The notes below the pieces were generated by a model. It was not told where the DNA came from, ran no database searches, and saw nothing but the letters and a program-made list of their open reading frames with translations. From contig NZ_LT629780.1 in the NCBI RefSeq assembly GCF_900105885.1, positions 62,001 through 126,000 of the forward strand: a DNA stretch of 64,000 bases, written 5' to 3'. A program made the translations under genes and the position numbers. Below, one piece after another: positions 35,165-45,263 of this stretch. Positions within the stretch are counted from its first letter, which is position 1. Each line of letters opens with the position of its first letter. This DNA is from Pseudomonas guangdongensis (GTDB lineage Bacteria; Pseudomonadota; Gammaproteobacteria; Pseudomonadales; Pseudomonadaceae).

Positions 35165-35189
35165 CCCACTTCGCCCCACTTTTCACCAC
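35165..35189 (-). promoter_or_regulatory. MraZ operator: three GTGG(G/T) repeats at 10-base spacing
   Basis: On the minus strand three 5-base repeats read GTGGT, GTGGG and GTGGG (plus-strand 35185-35189, 35175-35179 and 35165-35169). Their starts are exactly 10 bases apart. This is the GTGGG-N5 tandem arrangement known for MraZ binding upstream of mraZ. The repeats lie immediately downstream of the predicted -10 element, where binding would block initiation. Confidence 0.8.
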
Positions 35190-35197
35190 CAATGCAC

Positions 35198-35227
35198 ACT
35201 ATAGAAATGCACCCACAACCCAGTCAA
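35198..35227 (-). promoter_or_regulatory. Predicted sigma-70 promoter of the dcw operon (Pmra)
   Basis: On the minus strand TTGACT (plus 35222-35227) and TATAGT (plus 35198-35203) are separated by 18 bases. Initiation would fall near 35190, at the edge of the MraZ repeats. This fits autorepression and a leader of about 70 bases. Confidence 0.7.
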
Positions 35228-35452
35228 GGCGCGCTCGGCGGGAAAACTCCTTAACGGACGGCAACTTAGCGAAGAGACGAAAGATCGGAACCGTTCCGCG
35301 CAACTTTGCCGAGCCGCACCTCAAGAAAAGCAACGTGCGCGACAGCCAAAGATGCCTCGGCAAACTATGGGCAATTCCAATTCGAAATCTTGGAGCAAGG
35401 GGAAATAGCGCAGGGATTTAAAACGGCAGGAACAATTAAGAAGGGAGGGGGA
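35228..35452. other. Intergenic region with no gene seen
   Basis: About 225 bases between the mraZ promoter and the 3' end of rnpB are less GC-rich than the genes around them. I find no open frame with family features, no ribosome site plus ORF and no clear hairpin terminator. It may hold the rnpB 3' processing or termination zone and upstream control sequence of the dcw promoter. Confidence 0.5.
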
Positions 35453-35800
35453 CGGAGAGCCGGCCTGTAAGCCGGGTTTTGTCGAGGACAGTCATTCCTC
35501 TAGGATCGCCATCGCTGACGACCTCAAGCAACCTACCCGGATCCAGCGCGGGCCACGCCAATGGATCCCTATTTGGTCTTGCTCCGAGTGGGGTTTACCT
35601 AGCCACGAACTGTTGCCAGCCGTGCGGTGCGCTCTTACCGCACCTTTTCACCCTTACCGGCGCTTGCGCGCTTAGGCGGTTATTTTCTGTGGCACTTTCC
35701 GTAGGCTCGCGCCTCCCAGGCGTTACCTGGCACTCTGCCCTATGGAGCCCGGACTTTCCTCCCCCCTGCAAGCAGGGCAGCGACTGTCCGGCCGACTCTC
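35453..35800 (-). ncRNA. rnpB: RNase P catalytic RNA (type A)
   Basis: This is the ribozyme that cleaves tRNA 5' leaders with RnpA. On the minus strand the RNA begins GAGAGUCGGCCGGACAGUCGC, as bacterial RNase P RNAs do. It contains the conserved AGGAAAGUCCGGGCUCC-type segment (plus 35747-35765). Its 3' end GGCCGGCUCUC pairs with the 5' end to make helix P1. ACAGAAAAUAACCGCC and the GGUAAGGGUGAAAAGGUGCGG-type stretch are also recognisable. The length of about 348 nt suits Pseudomonas. Exact ends are estimated from the P1 pairing. Confidence 0.95.
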
Positions 35801-35808
35801 CGGCGCGC

Positions 35809-35837
35809 AGGGTACTCACTGCGCCCACGGATAACAA
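35809..35837 (-). promoter_or_regulatory. Predicted rnpB promoter overlapping the rsmI stop region
   Basis: On the minus strand TTGTTA (plus 35832-35837) and TACCCT (plus 35809-35814) are 17 bases apart. They lie just upstream of the RNA 5' end and are followed by a GC-rich discriminator, GCGCGCCG. Such a discriminator is typical of stable-RNA promoters under stringent control. Confidence 0.6.
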
Positions 35838-35839
35838 GC

Positions 35840-36694
35840 TCAATCCATCGTTTTGTGCCGTTCCAGCGCCTGCTGATAGAGTAGGTTCTTGCGTACCCCG
35901 GTGATCTCCGCCGCCAGCGCCGCCGCGCGCTTGAGCGGCAACTCCGCCAGCAGCAGATCGAGCACGCGCAGCGCCTCGGCGCTTAACGCCTCCTCCCCCA
36001 CCGGCGCCTGCCAACCTTCGATCAGCAGCACGCATTCGCCGCGCTGCTGGTTGCTGTCGGCCGCCACCCATGCGCACAACTCGCCCAGCGACGCCCCCTT
36101 GATGGTTTCGAAGGCCTTGGTCAGCTCACGCGCCAGCACCGCCGGCCGATCATCACCAAACAGCACGCGCATGTCCTCCAGGCTTTCCAACAGACGATGC
36201 GGCGCCTCGTAGAAGATCAGCGTGCGCGGCTCCTCGACCAGCGCCTGCAGGCGCTGGCGCCGGCCTGCAGCGCGGGCCGGCAGGAAACCCTCGAAGATGA
36301 AACGGTCGGAGGCCAGACCGGCCGCCGACAGCGCGGCGATCAGCGCGCAGGCGCCCGGCACCGGCACCACCCGCACGCCGGCCGCCCGCGCATTGCGCAC
36401 CAGGTGATAACCGGGATCGGAGATCAGCGGCGTGCCGGCGTCGGAAATCAGCGCCAGATCCTCGCCGGCCAGCAGGCGCCCGACCAACCGACCGCCCTGG
36501 TCGCGCTCGTTGTGTTCGTGACAGGCGACCAGCGGCGTGGCGATGCCGAAGTGCTGCAGCAGGCGCGCCGAGTGCCGGGTATCCTCGGCGGCGATCAGCG
36601 CCACCTCGCGCAGCACCCGCAAGGCCCGTGCGCCGATGTCTTCGAGATTGCCGATCGGCGTTGCCACCACATACAAAGTCCCCGAAACGCTCAC
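35840..36694 (-). CDS. rsmI: 16S rRNA (cytidine1402-2'-O)-methyltransferase RsmI
   Basis: RsmI methylates the ribose of C1402. The protein has 284 aa. Motifs are [54 protein letters not shown] and [17 protein letters not shown], all of the tetrapyrrole-methylase fold. A GTG start at 36694 with GGGGT 8 bases upstream gives the usual N-terminus. The gene is divergent from lpoA and directly upstream of rnpB. Confidence 0.95.
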   Translation of the reverse strand: MSVSGTLYVVATPIGNLEDIGARALRVLREVALIAAEDTRHSARLLQHFGIATPLVACHEHNERDQGGRLVGRLLAGEDLALISDAGTPLISDPGYHLVRNARAAGVRVVPVPGACALIAALSAAGLASDRFIFEGFLPARAAGRRQRLQALVEEPRTLIFYEAPHRLLESLEDMRVLFGDDRPAVLARELTKAFETIKGASLGELCAWVAADSNQQRGECVLLIEGWQAPVGEEALSAEALRVLDLLLAELPLKRAAALAAEITGVRKNLLYQQALERHKTMD

Positions 36695-36815
36695 ATCGCC
36701 ACCCCGCAACCGTCAAAGCGGCGGATTGTAGCGGGTTTCGCACCGACAAGATCGCGCCCGCCGCGAGCCTTGAGTACAATCGCGACCTTTGAAGACTGCG
36801 AATCGGATACCGCTC

Positions 36816-38626
36816 ATGATCGCCAGCCTGCGCCCCCTTTCCATCCTCGGCCTCAGCGCACTGCTCGCCGCCTGTGCCGGCCAGCACGGCTCGGGGCTCG
36901 GCGAACTGCCGAGCAGCCCGCCCGGCAGCATCGCCCAGCTGCTGCAACAGGCCGAGCAGAGCAAGCCCCAGCAGGCCCTGCTGCTGCGCCTGAGCGCGGC
37001 CGACCAGGCCCTGCAGCAGCACGATCTGGCCCAGGCCCAGCGCATTCTCGACGCCCTGCCGCTCGACACCCTGGCGCCGGCCCAGCAGATGTTCGCCAGC
37101 ACCCTGAGCGCCGAGCTGGCACTGGCCCGCCAGAAACCCAAGAGCGCTCTGCAGGCCCTGCAGCACCCGAGCTTCGCGCGCCTTGGCGAGCTGCCGATGA
37201 CCCAGCAGGCGCGCAGCCGCCTGGCCAGAGCCGGCGCCCTGGAGCTCGACGGTCAGACCCTGGAAGCGGTGCGCGAGCGCATCGCCCTGGCCAAGCTGCT
37301 CGATGCCCGCCACAGCCAGGACAACCACGAGACCATCTGGCGGCTGCTCTCCGGCCTGTCCAGCGAGCGACTCGACGGCATCGCCGATACCGAGCGCGAA
37401 CTGGCCGGCTGGAAGCAACTGCTCAAGCTGACCCGCAGCAACGCCAGCCCGGCACGCCAGGTCGCCGACATCGCCCAGTGGCAAGCCGCCAACCCGCAGC
37501 ACCCGGCCGCCCTGCAGCTGCCGCTGGCGGTGGTCCAGCTGCAGGAAATCGCCAACCGCCCGCTGACCCATGTGGCCCTGCTGCTGCCCAGCCAGGGACA
37601 GCTGGCCAGCGTGGCCAGCGCCTTGCGCGACGGCTTCCTGGCCGCCCATTACCAGAGCGGCGCCCGCGGCGAGCTGAAGATCAGCCTGCACGACAGCAGC
37701 CAGCTCAACAACCTCGACGCCTTCTATCGCCAGGCGCGCAGCGAAGGCGTCGAACTGGTGGTCGGCCCGCTGGAGAAGCCCCTGGTCAACCAGCTCAGCC
37801 AGCAGGCGCAATTGCCTATCCCGACCCTGGCGCTCAATTACAGCGAAGGCCGCCAGGAAGGCCCGCCGCAACTGTTCCAGTTCGGCCTCTCCGCCGAGGA
37901 CGAGGCCCGCGAGGTGGCCAACCGCGCCTGGGCGGACGGCCTGCGCCGCGCCGTCGCGCTGGTGCCGAGCGGCGAGTGGGGCGAGCGCGTGCTCGCCGCC
38001 TTCCGTCAGGACTGGGAAGCCCGCGGCGGCAGCCTGCTCGCCGCCGAACATGTCGACCAGCCGGTGCAACTGGCCCAGCAGATCGCCAACCTGCTGCAAC
38101 TGCGCGACAGCGAGAACCGGGCCCGCACCCTTCAGGCCGGGCTCGGCAGCGCGGTCGCCGCACAGCCGGCGCGGCGCCAGGACATCGATTTCGTGTTCCT
38201 CGCCGCCACTCCGGCGCAGGCGCGGCAGATCAAGCCGGCCCTGTCCTTCCAGTACGCCGGCGACCTGCCGGTCTATGCCACCTCGCACCTGTTCACCGGC
38301 AGCAACGACCCGGCCCGGGACCGCGAACTCAGCGGCATCCGCTTCTGCGAAACGCCCTGGCTGCTGGGCAGCGACGGCGAAGGCCTGCGCAGCCAGGTGG
38401 TCGGCCAATGGCCCGCCGCCGCCGGCAGCCTCGGCCGCCTGTACGCCATGGGCGCCGACGCCTATCGCCTGGCGCCGCGCCTGAGCCAGCTGCAGATGGC
38501 TCCGGGCGTGCGCGTGGAAGGCCTGAGCGGCAGCCTGGCCCTGGCCCCCGGCCAGCGGATCAGCCGCAGCCTGCCCTGGGCCGAATACCGCGACGGCCGC
38601 CTGCAACGTCTGGAGCCCTCCCGGCA

Positions 38627-38630
<4 letters not shown>
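36816..38630 (+). CDS. lpoA: Outer-membrane lipoprotein activator of PBP1a (LpoA family)
   Basis: LpoA reaches through the periplasm to activate the peptidoglycan synthase PBP1a. The 604-aa precursor has a lipoprotein signal ending in LLAAC near residue 19. A helical TPR-like N-domain, rich in Ala, Leu and Gln, follows. The C-terminal half is a periplasmic-binding-protein fold (HVALLLPSQGQLASVASALRDG; LVVGPLEKPLVNQLS; VYATSHLFTGSNDP). The ATG at 36816 gives the P. aeruginosa length. yraN begins in a four-base GTGA overlap with its stop. It is divergent from rsmI. Confidence 0.92.
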
Positions 38631-40147
<1,517 letters not shown>

Positions 40148-40164
40148 GGGAGTCGTGCGGACAC

Positions 40165-40196
40165 AAAAAAGGCGATCCACATGGATCGCCTTTTTT
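40165..40196. terminator. Bidirectional terminator between dolP and sspB
   Basis: GGCGATCC/GGATCGCC (40171-40178 with 40183-40190) closes an ACAT loop. It is flanked by six A upstream and six T downstream, so it reads as an intrinsic terminator on both strands. The right-hand end touches the sspB stop region. Confidence 0.95.
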
Positions 40197-40197
40197 C

Positions 40198-40611
40198 TTA
40201 CTTGACCACCTTAAGACTCGGCCGGCCACTAGGGCGCGGCGGCGGCGCATCGTCCTCGGGACCATCCTCCCCACCGGCATCGCCCTCCTCGTCCGGACCG
40301 GGCTCCTCGAACTCGAAAAACATGCCCTGGCCGTTCTCGCGGGCGTAGATCGCCTGCACCGCCTGCACCGGCACGTAGAGGCTCTGCGGCACACCGCCGA
40401 AGCGCCCCTCGAAGGTCAGCACCTCATCACCCAGTTCCAGGTAACGCACGGCGCTGGGGGAAATGTTCAGCACGATCTGCCCGTCCTTGGCATAACCGGC
40501 AGGCACCCGGGTCCCCGGATACTCGCTGGCAACCAGGACATGGGGCGTGCAGCCGTTGTCGACGATCCATTCGTACAGGGCACGCAGCAGATAGGGTCGG
40601 CTGGAATTCAT
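40198..40611 (-). CDS. sspB: ClpXP adaptor / stringent starvation protein SspB
   Basis: SspB delivers ssrA-tagged proteins to ClpXP. The protein has 137 aa. The folded part has RPYLLRALYEWIVDNGCTPHVLV and LEGRFGG-like FEGRFGGVPQSLYVP. An acidic, proline-rich linker (about residues 101-128) leads to the C-terminal ClpX-binding tail RPSLKVVK. Two ATGs lie in tandem at 40614 and 40611; GGAG lies 7 bases before the second. It is coupled to sspA upstream. Confidence 0.95.
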   Translation of the reverse strand: MNSSRPYLLRALYEWIVDNGCTPHVLVASEYPGTRVPAGYAKDGQIVLNISPSAVRYLELGDEVLTFEGRFGGVPQSLYVPVQAVQAIYARENGQGMFFEFEEPGPDEEGDAGGEDGPEDDAPPPRPSGRPSLKVVK

Positions 40612-40613
40612 CA

Positions 40614-41240
40614 TCAAGCTCCTCGGCGCAAGGCCCGTTCGGTGGTACTCAGACTGGCCTGGAAGCTGTCGCGGGCGAACTGCCGCTCCATATACTCCAG
40701 CAACGGCTTGGCCTGACGCGGCAGCTCGATATCCATGCTCGGCAGGCGCCAGAGAATCGGCAGCAGGCAGCAATCGACCAGACTGAATTCGTCACTGAGA
40801 AAGAATGGCTGGGCAGCGAACACTGGCGCAACCGCGCTGAGGCTCGCACACAGCTCGGCGCGTGCCGCCTCGCGCCCTCGCTCATCGGCACACGTATCGA
40901 GCAGGCGGTCGGCCAGCGAGCACCAGTCGCGCTGGATGCGGTGCATCAGCAGCCGGCTGTTGGCACGGGCCACCGGATACACCGGCAGCAACGCCGGATG
41001 GGGGTAGCGCTCTTCCAGATACTCCAGCAGCACGCCCGGCTCGTAGATCGCCAGATCGCGATCCACCAGGGTCGGCAGGCTGCGGTAGGGATTGGCGGCG
41101 GCAAGGGCAGGCGGGCATTGACCCGCTGCGACATCGACGATCTGCACGGCAACACCCTTCTCGGCCAGCGCCAGGCGCACGCGATGCGAGTAGTGGTCGG
41201 CAGGGTCGGAATAGCAGGCCAGGCGATTGACTGCGGCCAT
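40614..41240 (-). CDS. sspA: Stringent starvation protein A, RNA polymerase-associated GST-fold protein
   Basis: SspA binds RNA polymerase and modulates transcription in stationary phase and virulence. The protein has 208 aa. An N-terminal thioredoxin-like domain has [24 protein letters not shown] and [18 protein letters not shown], followed by a helical GST C-domain with [15 protein letters not shown]. The stop touches the sspB start. It lies about 90 bases downstream of the cytochrome c1 gene, the usual Pseudomonas order. Confidence 0.95.
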   Translation of the reverse strand: MAAVNRLACYSDPADHYSHRVRLALAEKGVAVQIVDVAAGQCPPALAAANPYRSLPTLVDRDLAIYEPGVLLEYLEERYPHPALLPVYPVARANSRLLMHRIQRDWCSLADRLLDTCADERGREAARAELCASLSAVAPVFAAQPFFLSDEFSLVDCCLLPILWRLPSMDIELPRQAKPLLEYMERQFARDSFQASLSTTERALRRGA

Positions 41241-41327
41241 GATGGCCCTCCTGACAGGCGGATTGCGCTAGGCAGAAACACATGCGCGCCCCGGAGGGCG
41301 CGCATGCTTCAGGCAGGTCAGGCGCGC

Positions 41328-42110
41328 TTAGTGCACGTCTTTCCAGTACTCACGCTTGAGCAGGTAGGCGAACACGAAGAAGAACGCCAGGAACAGCAGC
41401 ACATAGGTACCGATACGCTGGCTCTCCAGCTTCACCGGGTTGGCCGAGTAGGCCAGGAAGCTGACGAGGTTCTTGATCTTCTCATCGAACTCCGCCTCGC
41501 TCAGCGAACCGGTCTTCGGCACGATGGTCAGCTGGTCGCAGGCCTCGTCGGTGACCGGCGCACCGGTCAGCGGATCGAAGACCTTCTTGCCGTCTTCGAC
41601 GATCTGCACCTGCTTGCAACCGATGACCTGGCGACCCTGCAGCTCGGACAGCACGTTCGGCATGCCCACGTTCGGGAACACCTTGTTGTTCACGCCGTAG
41701 GGACGCGCCGGATCTTCGTAGAAGGTGCGCAGGTAGGTGTACAGCCAGTCCTCGCCACGCACACGGGCGACCAGGGTCAGATCCGGCGGCGCAGCGCCGA
41801 ACCAGACCTTGGCATCGCTGGCCTGCATGCCGGTCTTCATGTGGTCGCCGATCTTGGCACCAGTGAAGACCAGATTTTCCATCATGACGTCTTCGGGAAT
41901 GCCCAGGTCGGTGGCGACGCGCTCGTAACGCTGGTACTCGGCGCCATGGCAACCCATGCAGTAGTTGGCGAAGGTACGCGCGCCATCCTGCAGGGCAGCC
42001 TTGTCGCTCAGATCGACGTCGACCTTGTCCAGCGGGTACTCAACGCCGCCCGCAGCGAAGGAAAAGGTCGGCAGCAGCGCGAAAATCAGTGCAGCGAATT
42101 GCTTTTTCAT
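41328..42110 (-). CDS. petC: Cytochrome c1 of the bc1 complex
   Basis: This is the heme-c subunit of ubiquinol-cytochrome c reductase, anchored in the inner membrane with the heme domain in the periplasm. The protein has 260 aa with a signal peptide ending FSFAAG. The heme site is CMGCH (around residues 51-55), with the methionine ligand region following. A C-terminal anchor helix (TYVLLFLAFFFVFAYLL) precedes KREYWKDVH. The ATG at 42110 shares a base with the stop of the cytochrome b gene. Confidence 0.97.
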   Translation of the reverse strand: MKKQFAALIFALLPTFSFAAGGVEYPLDKVDVDLSDKAALQDGARTFANYCMGCHGAEYQRYERVATDLGIPEDVMMENLVFTGAKIGDHMKTGMQASDAKVWFGAAPPDLTLVARVRGEDWLYTYLRTFYEDPARPYGVNNKVFPNVGMPNVLSELQGRQVIGCKQVQIVEDGKKVFDPLTGAPVTDEACDQLTIVPKTGSLSEAEFDEKIKNLVSFLAYSANPVKLESQRIGTYVLLFLAFFFVFAYLLKREYWKDVH

Positions 42111-43321
42111 CAGCCAGTCACCCTTTCCGGAACCGGTTTGGTCTTCTCCATCCGGGTGTAGAACGGCATCAGGATGAAGAAGGCGAAGTACAGAATGGTG
42201 CAGATCTGCGACAGCAGGGTGCGGCCCGGAGTCGGCGACAGCACGCCCAGCACGCCGAGGATCACGAAGGACACGCAGAACACCAGCAGCCAGATCTTGC
42301 TCAGCCAGCCCTTGTAGCGCATCGAGCGTACCGGGCTGCGATCCAGCCACGGCAGCACGAACAGCACGGCGATGGCGGCGCCCATGGCGATCACACCGAG
42401 CAGCTTGTCCGGAACGGCGCGCAGGATGGCGTAGAACGGAGTGAAGTACCACACCGGAGCGATGTGTGCCGGAGTCTTGAACGGGTTGGCGGGTTCGAAG
42501 TTCGGCTTCTCGAGGAAGTAACCACCCATCTCCGGGAAGAAGAAGATCACGGTGCAGAACACGAACAGGAACACCACCACGCCGACGATGTCCTTGACGG
42601 TGTAGTAGGGATGGAACGGGATGCCGTCCAGCGGAACGCCGTTCTCGTCCTTCTTCTTCTTGATGTCCACGCCATCGGGGTTGTTGGAGCCGACTTCGTG
42701 CAGTGCCAGGATGTGCAGGACCACCAGGCCGAGAATCACGATCGGCAGGGCGATCACGTGCAGGGCGAAGAAGCGGTTCAGGGTGATGCCGGAGATCAGG
42801 TAGTCACCACGGATCCACTGGGTCAGGTCGGCACCGATCACCGGGATCGCACCGAACAGCGAGATGATCACCTGGGCGCCCCAGTAGGACATCTGGCCCC
42901 ACGGCAGCAGGTAGCCCATGAAGGCCTCGGCCATCAGCGCCAGGTAGATCAGCATGCCGAAGATCCACACCAGTTCGCGCGGCTTCTGGTAGGAGCCGTA
43001 CATCAGGCCGCGGAACATGTGCAGGTACACCACCACGAAGAACGCCGAAGCGCCGGTGGAGTGCATGTAGCGCAGGATCCAGCCGTACTCCACATCACGC
43101 ATGATGTATTCGACGGAGGCGAAGGCGCCTTCTGCGGACGGCTCGAAGCTCATGGTCAGCCAGATACCGGTGAGGATCTGGTTGACCAGCACCAGCAGCG
43201 CCAGGGAGCCGAAGAAGTACCAGAAGTTGAAGTTCTTCGGTGCGTAATATTTGGACAGATGGTCTTCCCACATCTTGGTCGCGGGGAAACGCGCATCGAC
43301 CCATTCCATGAATTTGCTCAT
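42110..43321 (-). CDS. petB: Cytochrome b of the bc1 complex
   Basis: This is the integral membrane subunit holding both b hemes and the quinol sites. The protein has 403 aa. Recognisable parts include GAFASVEYIMRDVEYGWILRYMHSTGAS, VYLHMFRGLMYGSY, GYLLPWGQMSYWGAQVI, the second heme ligands around FALHVIALP and the Qo motif replaced in this lineage by the PDG-type loop LDGIPFHPYYTVKD. Eight or more helices are predicted. It overlaps by one base both petA upstream and petC downstream. Confidence 0.97.
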   Translation of the reverse strand: MSKFMEWVDARFPATKMWEDHLSKYYAPKNFNFWYFFGSLALLVLVNQILTGIWLTMSFEPSAEGAFASVEYIMRDVEYGWILRYMHSTGASAFFVVVYLHMFRGLMYGSYQKPRELVWIFGMLIYLALMAEAFMGYLLPWGQMSYWGAQVIISLFGAIPVIGADLTQWIRGDYLISGITLNRFFALHVIALPIVILGLVVLHILALHEVGSNNPDGVDIKKKKDENGVPLDGIPFHPYYTVKDIVGVVVFLFVFCTVIFFFPEMGGYFLEKPNFEPANPFKTPAHIAPVWYFTPFYAILRAVPDKLLGVIAMGAAIAVLFVLPWLDRSPVRSMRYKGWLSKIWLLVFCVSFVILGVLGVLSPTPGRTLLSQICTILYFAFFILMPFYTRMEKTKPVPERVTG

Positions 43322-43914
43322 CAGGCTTTCTCCTGATCCACACCGACGATGATCACATCATCGGACTCGTAGGTGTGCGGCGGGACCGGCAGGTTCAACG
43401 GCGCGGGCTGCGCCTTGTACACGCGGCCAGCCAGGTCGTAGCGGGAGCCGTGGCAGGGGCAGAAGTAGCCACCCACCCAATCGGCACCCAGGTCGGCCGG
43501 GGCGACTTCGGGACGGAAGGACGGCGCGCAGCCCAGATGGGTACACAGGCCTTCGACGACCAGCAGATCGGGCTTGATCGAACGAACCTTCGGGTCCACG
43601 TAGGTCGGTTGCTCGGAAGCCTTGGATTCCGGGTCTGCCACGGCACCCTCGAGCTTGGCCAGATTGGCCAGGATCTCGTCGGTGCGGCGAACGATGAACA
43701 CCGGCTTGCCGCGCCACTCAGCAACGATCTGCTGACCCGGCTCGATCTTCGCCACGTTCACCTTCACCGGAGCACCGGCGGCCTTGGCCTTGGCACTGGG
43801 GAACCATGACCCCACGAACGGGACCGCAGCACCGACAGCTCCAGCCGCCCCCACCACCGAAGTGGCGGCGACGAGGAACCGACGCCGGCCCACATTCACG
43901 CCGTCATTACTCAT
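43321..43914 (-). CDS. petA: Rieske iron-sulfur subunit of the bc1 complex
   Basis: This subunit passes electrons from quinol to cytochrome c1. The protein has 197 aa. A twin-arginine signal-anchor (GRRRFLVAATSVVGAAGAVG, residues 9-28) is followed by the globular domain. The 2Fe-2S ligands are in CTHLGC and CPCHGS, with an insertion between them as in proteobacterial Rieske proteins. It is the first gene of petABC; its promoter should lie in the 249 bases up to rpsI. Confidence 0.97.
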   Translation of the reverse strand: MSNDGVNVGRRRFLVAATSVVGAAGAVGAAVPFVGSWFPSAKAKAAGAPVKVNVAKIEPGQQIVAEWRGKPVFIVRRTDEILANLAKLEGAVADPESKASEQPTYVDPKVRSIKPDLLVVEGLCTHLGCAPSFRPEVAPADLGADWVGGYFCPCHGSRYDLAGRVYKAQPAPLNLPVPPHTYESDDVIIVGVDQEKA

Positions 43915-44076
43915 TCAGTCGTCTCCCATCAGCTTTCTGTGACCTGCTCGGGCAGGCACTATAGTTAAAACCAGCTGCGCAAAAAATCCGCCAGATGGTA
44001 ATGAAAAGCCCCTTTTCTGACAAGGTAATAACTGGCAACAACCGCAGGTAAAGCCTTGTGGATCAGGGAATTACGC

Positions 44077-44095
44077 CTGCGACAGACTGTCGCAG
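44077..44095. repeat. Perfect 19-base palindrome upstream of petABC
   Basis: CTGCGACAG-A-CTGTCGCAG is a 9-bp perfect inverted repeat around one base. It sits between the rpsI terminator and the petA start, 163-181 bases upstream of the petA ATG. Symmetry of this kind suggests a dimeric regulator site, but no family can be named. Confidence 0.55.
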
Positions 44096-44114
44096 ACAAA
44101 TCTGGCGGATACGA

Positions 44115-44147
44115 AAACGCCCAGATCCCGAAGGAGTCTGGGCGTTT
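44115..44147 (-). terminator. Hairpin terminator of rplM-rpsI
   Basis: An 11-bp stem AAACGCCCAGA/TCTGGGCGTTT (44115-44125 with 44137-44147) starts 17 bases after the rpsI stop. The minus strand continues TTTT within and just after the stem, which fits termination of the ribosomal operon. Confidence 0.75.
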
Positions 44148-44163
44148 GCCAGAGCGTTGTCGA

Positions 44164-44556
44164 TTAACGCTTGGAGTATTGCGGACGCTTACGGGCTTTG
44201 CGCAGACCAATCTTCTTACGCTCGACCTCACGGGCGTCACGAGTGACGTAACCGGCTTTACGCAGCGGGCTGCGCAGCGTCTCGTCGTACTCGATCAGGG
44301 CGCGAGTGATGCCATGACGGATAGCACCGGCCTGGCCGCTGACACCGCCACCGGCGACGGTGACGTAAACGTCGAACTTCTCGACATTCTCGGTCAGCTC
44401 GAGCGGCTGGCGCACGACCATGCGAGCGGTCTCGCGGCCGAAGAACTGCTCCAGGCTGCGATTGTTGATGGAGATCTTGCCAGTGCCCGGACGCAGGAAT
44501 ACACGCGCGGTAGCGGTCTTGCGACGGCCGGTGCCGTAGTTTTGAGTCGCCGACAT
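44164..44556 (-). CDS. rpsI: 30S ribosomal protein S9
   Basis: The protein has 130 aa, the normal length. It contains the N-terminal [33 protein letters not shown] and the basic C-terminal tail [14 protein letters not shown] that reaches the P-site tRNA. It follows rplM by 14 bases in the conserved rplM-rpsI operon. Confidence 0.98.
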   Translation of the reverse strand: MSATQNYGTGRRKTATARVFLRPGTGKISINNRSLEQFFGRETARMVVRQPLELTENVEKFDVYVTVAGGGVSGQAGAIRHGITRALIEYDETLRSPLRKAGYVTRDAREVERKKIGLRKARKRPQYSKR

Positions 44557-44570
44557 TTGAGCCTACTCCG

Positions 44571-44999
44571 TTAAATCTTCAGTTCTTGGGGCTGCTGAGC
44601 GGTGTGCGGGTGGCTGGCACCAGCATACACTTTCAGCTTGCGATACATGTCGCGACCCAGCGGGTTCTTCGGCAGCATGCCCTTGACGGCGGTCTCGATC
44701 ACGCGCTCGGGAGCACGAGCGATCAGCTTCTCGAAGTTGATCGACTTGATACCACCCGGGAAACCGGAGTGATGGTAGTACATCTTGTCGGAGCTCTTGG
44801 CACCGGTGACACGCACCTGCTCGGCGTTGATCACGACGATGTAGTCGCCGGTATCGACGTGCGGAGTGTACTCCGGCTTGTGCTTGCCACGCAGACGGCT
44901 GGCGATTTCAGTGGCAAGACGACCCAGGGTCTTGCCAGCGGCGTCGACAACGTACCAGTCGCGCTTGACGGTTTCCGGTTTCGCAGAGAAAGTTTTCAT
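44571..44999 (-). CDS. rplM: 50S ribosomal protein L13
   Basis: L13 is an early 50S assembly protein. The product has 142 aa. Segments [44 protein letters not shown] and the C-terminal [18 protein letters not shown] are typical. It is the first gene of the operon. In E. coli L13 represses its own operon through the mRNA leader, and a hairpin lies in the leader here. Confidence 0.98.
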   Translation of the reverse strand: MKTFSAKPETVKRDWYVVDAAGKTLGRLATEIASRLRGKHKPEYTPHVDTGDYIVVINAEQVRVTGAKSSDKMYYHHSGFPGGIKSINFEKLIARAPERVIETAVKGMLPKNPLGRDMYRKLKVYAGASHPHTAQQPQELKI

Positions 45000-45017
45000 T
45001 GGTTTATAGCCTCAGAG

Positions 45018-45038
45018 GCCGCCTGATAATCAAGCGGC
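45018..45038 (-). promoter_or_regulatory. Leader hairpin upstream of rplM (candidate L13 autoregulatory element)
   Basis: On the minus strand GCCGCTTGATTATCAGGCGGC folds into a stem GCCGCTTG/CAGGCGGC (one T-G pair) with an ATTAT loop, 19 bases before the rplM ATG. If transcription starts at the upstream promoter near 45193, the hairpin is in the leader and could mediate feedback by L13. That role is inferred from E. coli. Confidence 0.5.
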
Positions 45039-45199
45039 GAATCTTACTGGACAGTACTTGCCTCATTCAAGGCAATCGCAGTCGCGTGCGGACACTAATC
45101 GGGGGCTCGGGTCAGTGCGTCCGCTACGACAAATCGGCAGGCTAGGCATTCCCGCCGAGCAAGATGGGCTTGGCATCCCCCATCCATAAAAGCCCGCGA

Positions 45200-45227
45200 A
45201 TTTTACCGACCCGACAGAAAAATACAA
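45200..45227 (-). promoter_or_regulatory. Predicted promoter of rplM-rpsI
   Basis: On the minus strand TTGTAT (plus 45222-45227) and TAAAAT (plus 45200-45205) are 16 bases apart, giving a leader of about 190 bases. A second candidate, TTGAAT and TAAGAT, 18 bases apart (plus 45065-45070 and 45041-45046), would start inside the hairpin. Confidence 0.5.
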
Positions 45228-45263
45228 GTCACCTCAACGACAAATTCACGCCCCGAACACGCC

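Noticed and set aside
35228..35452. Possible small gene or sRNA between mraZ and rnpB
   Set aside because: No ORF with ribosome site, promoter-terminator pair or conserved motif could be supported.
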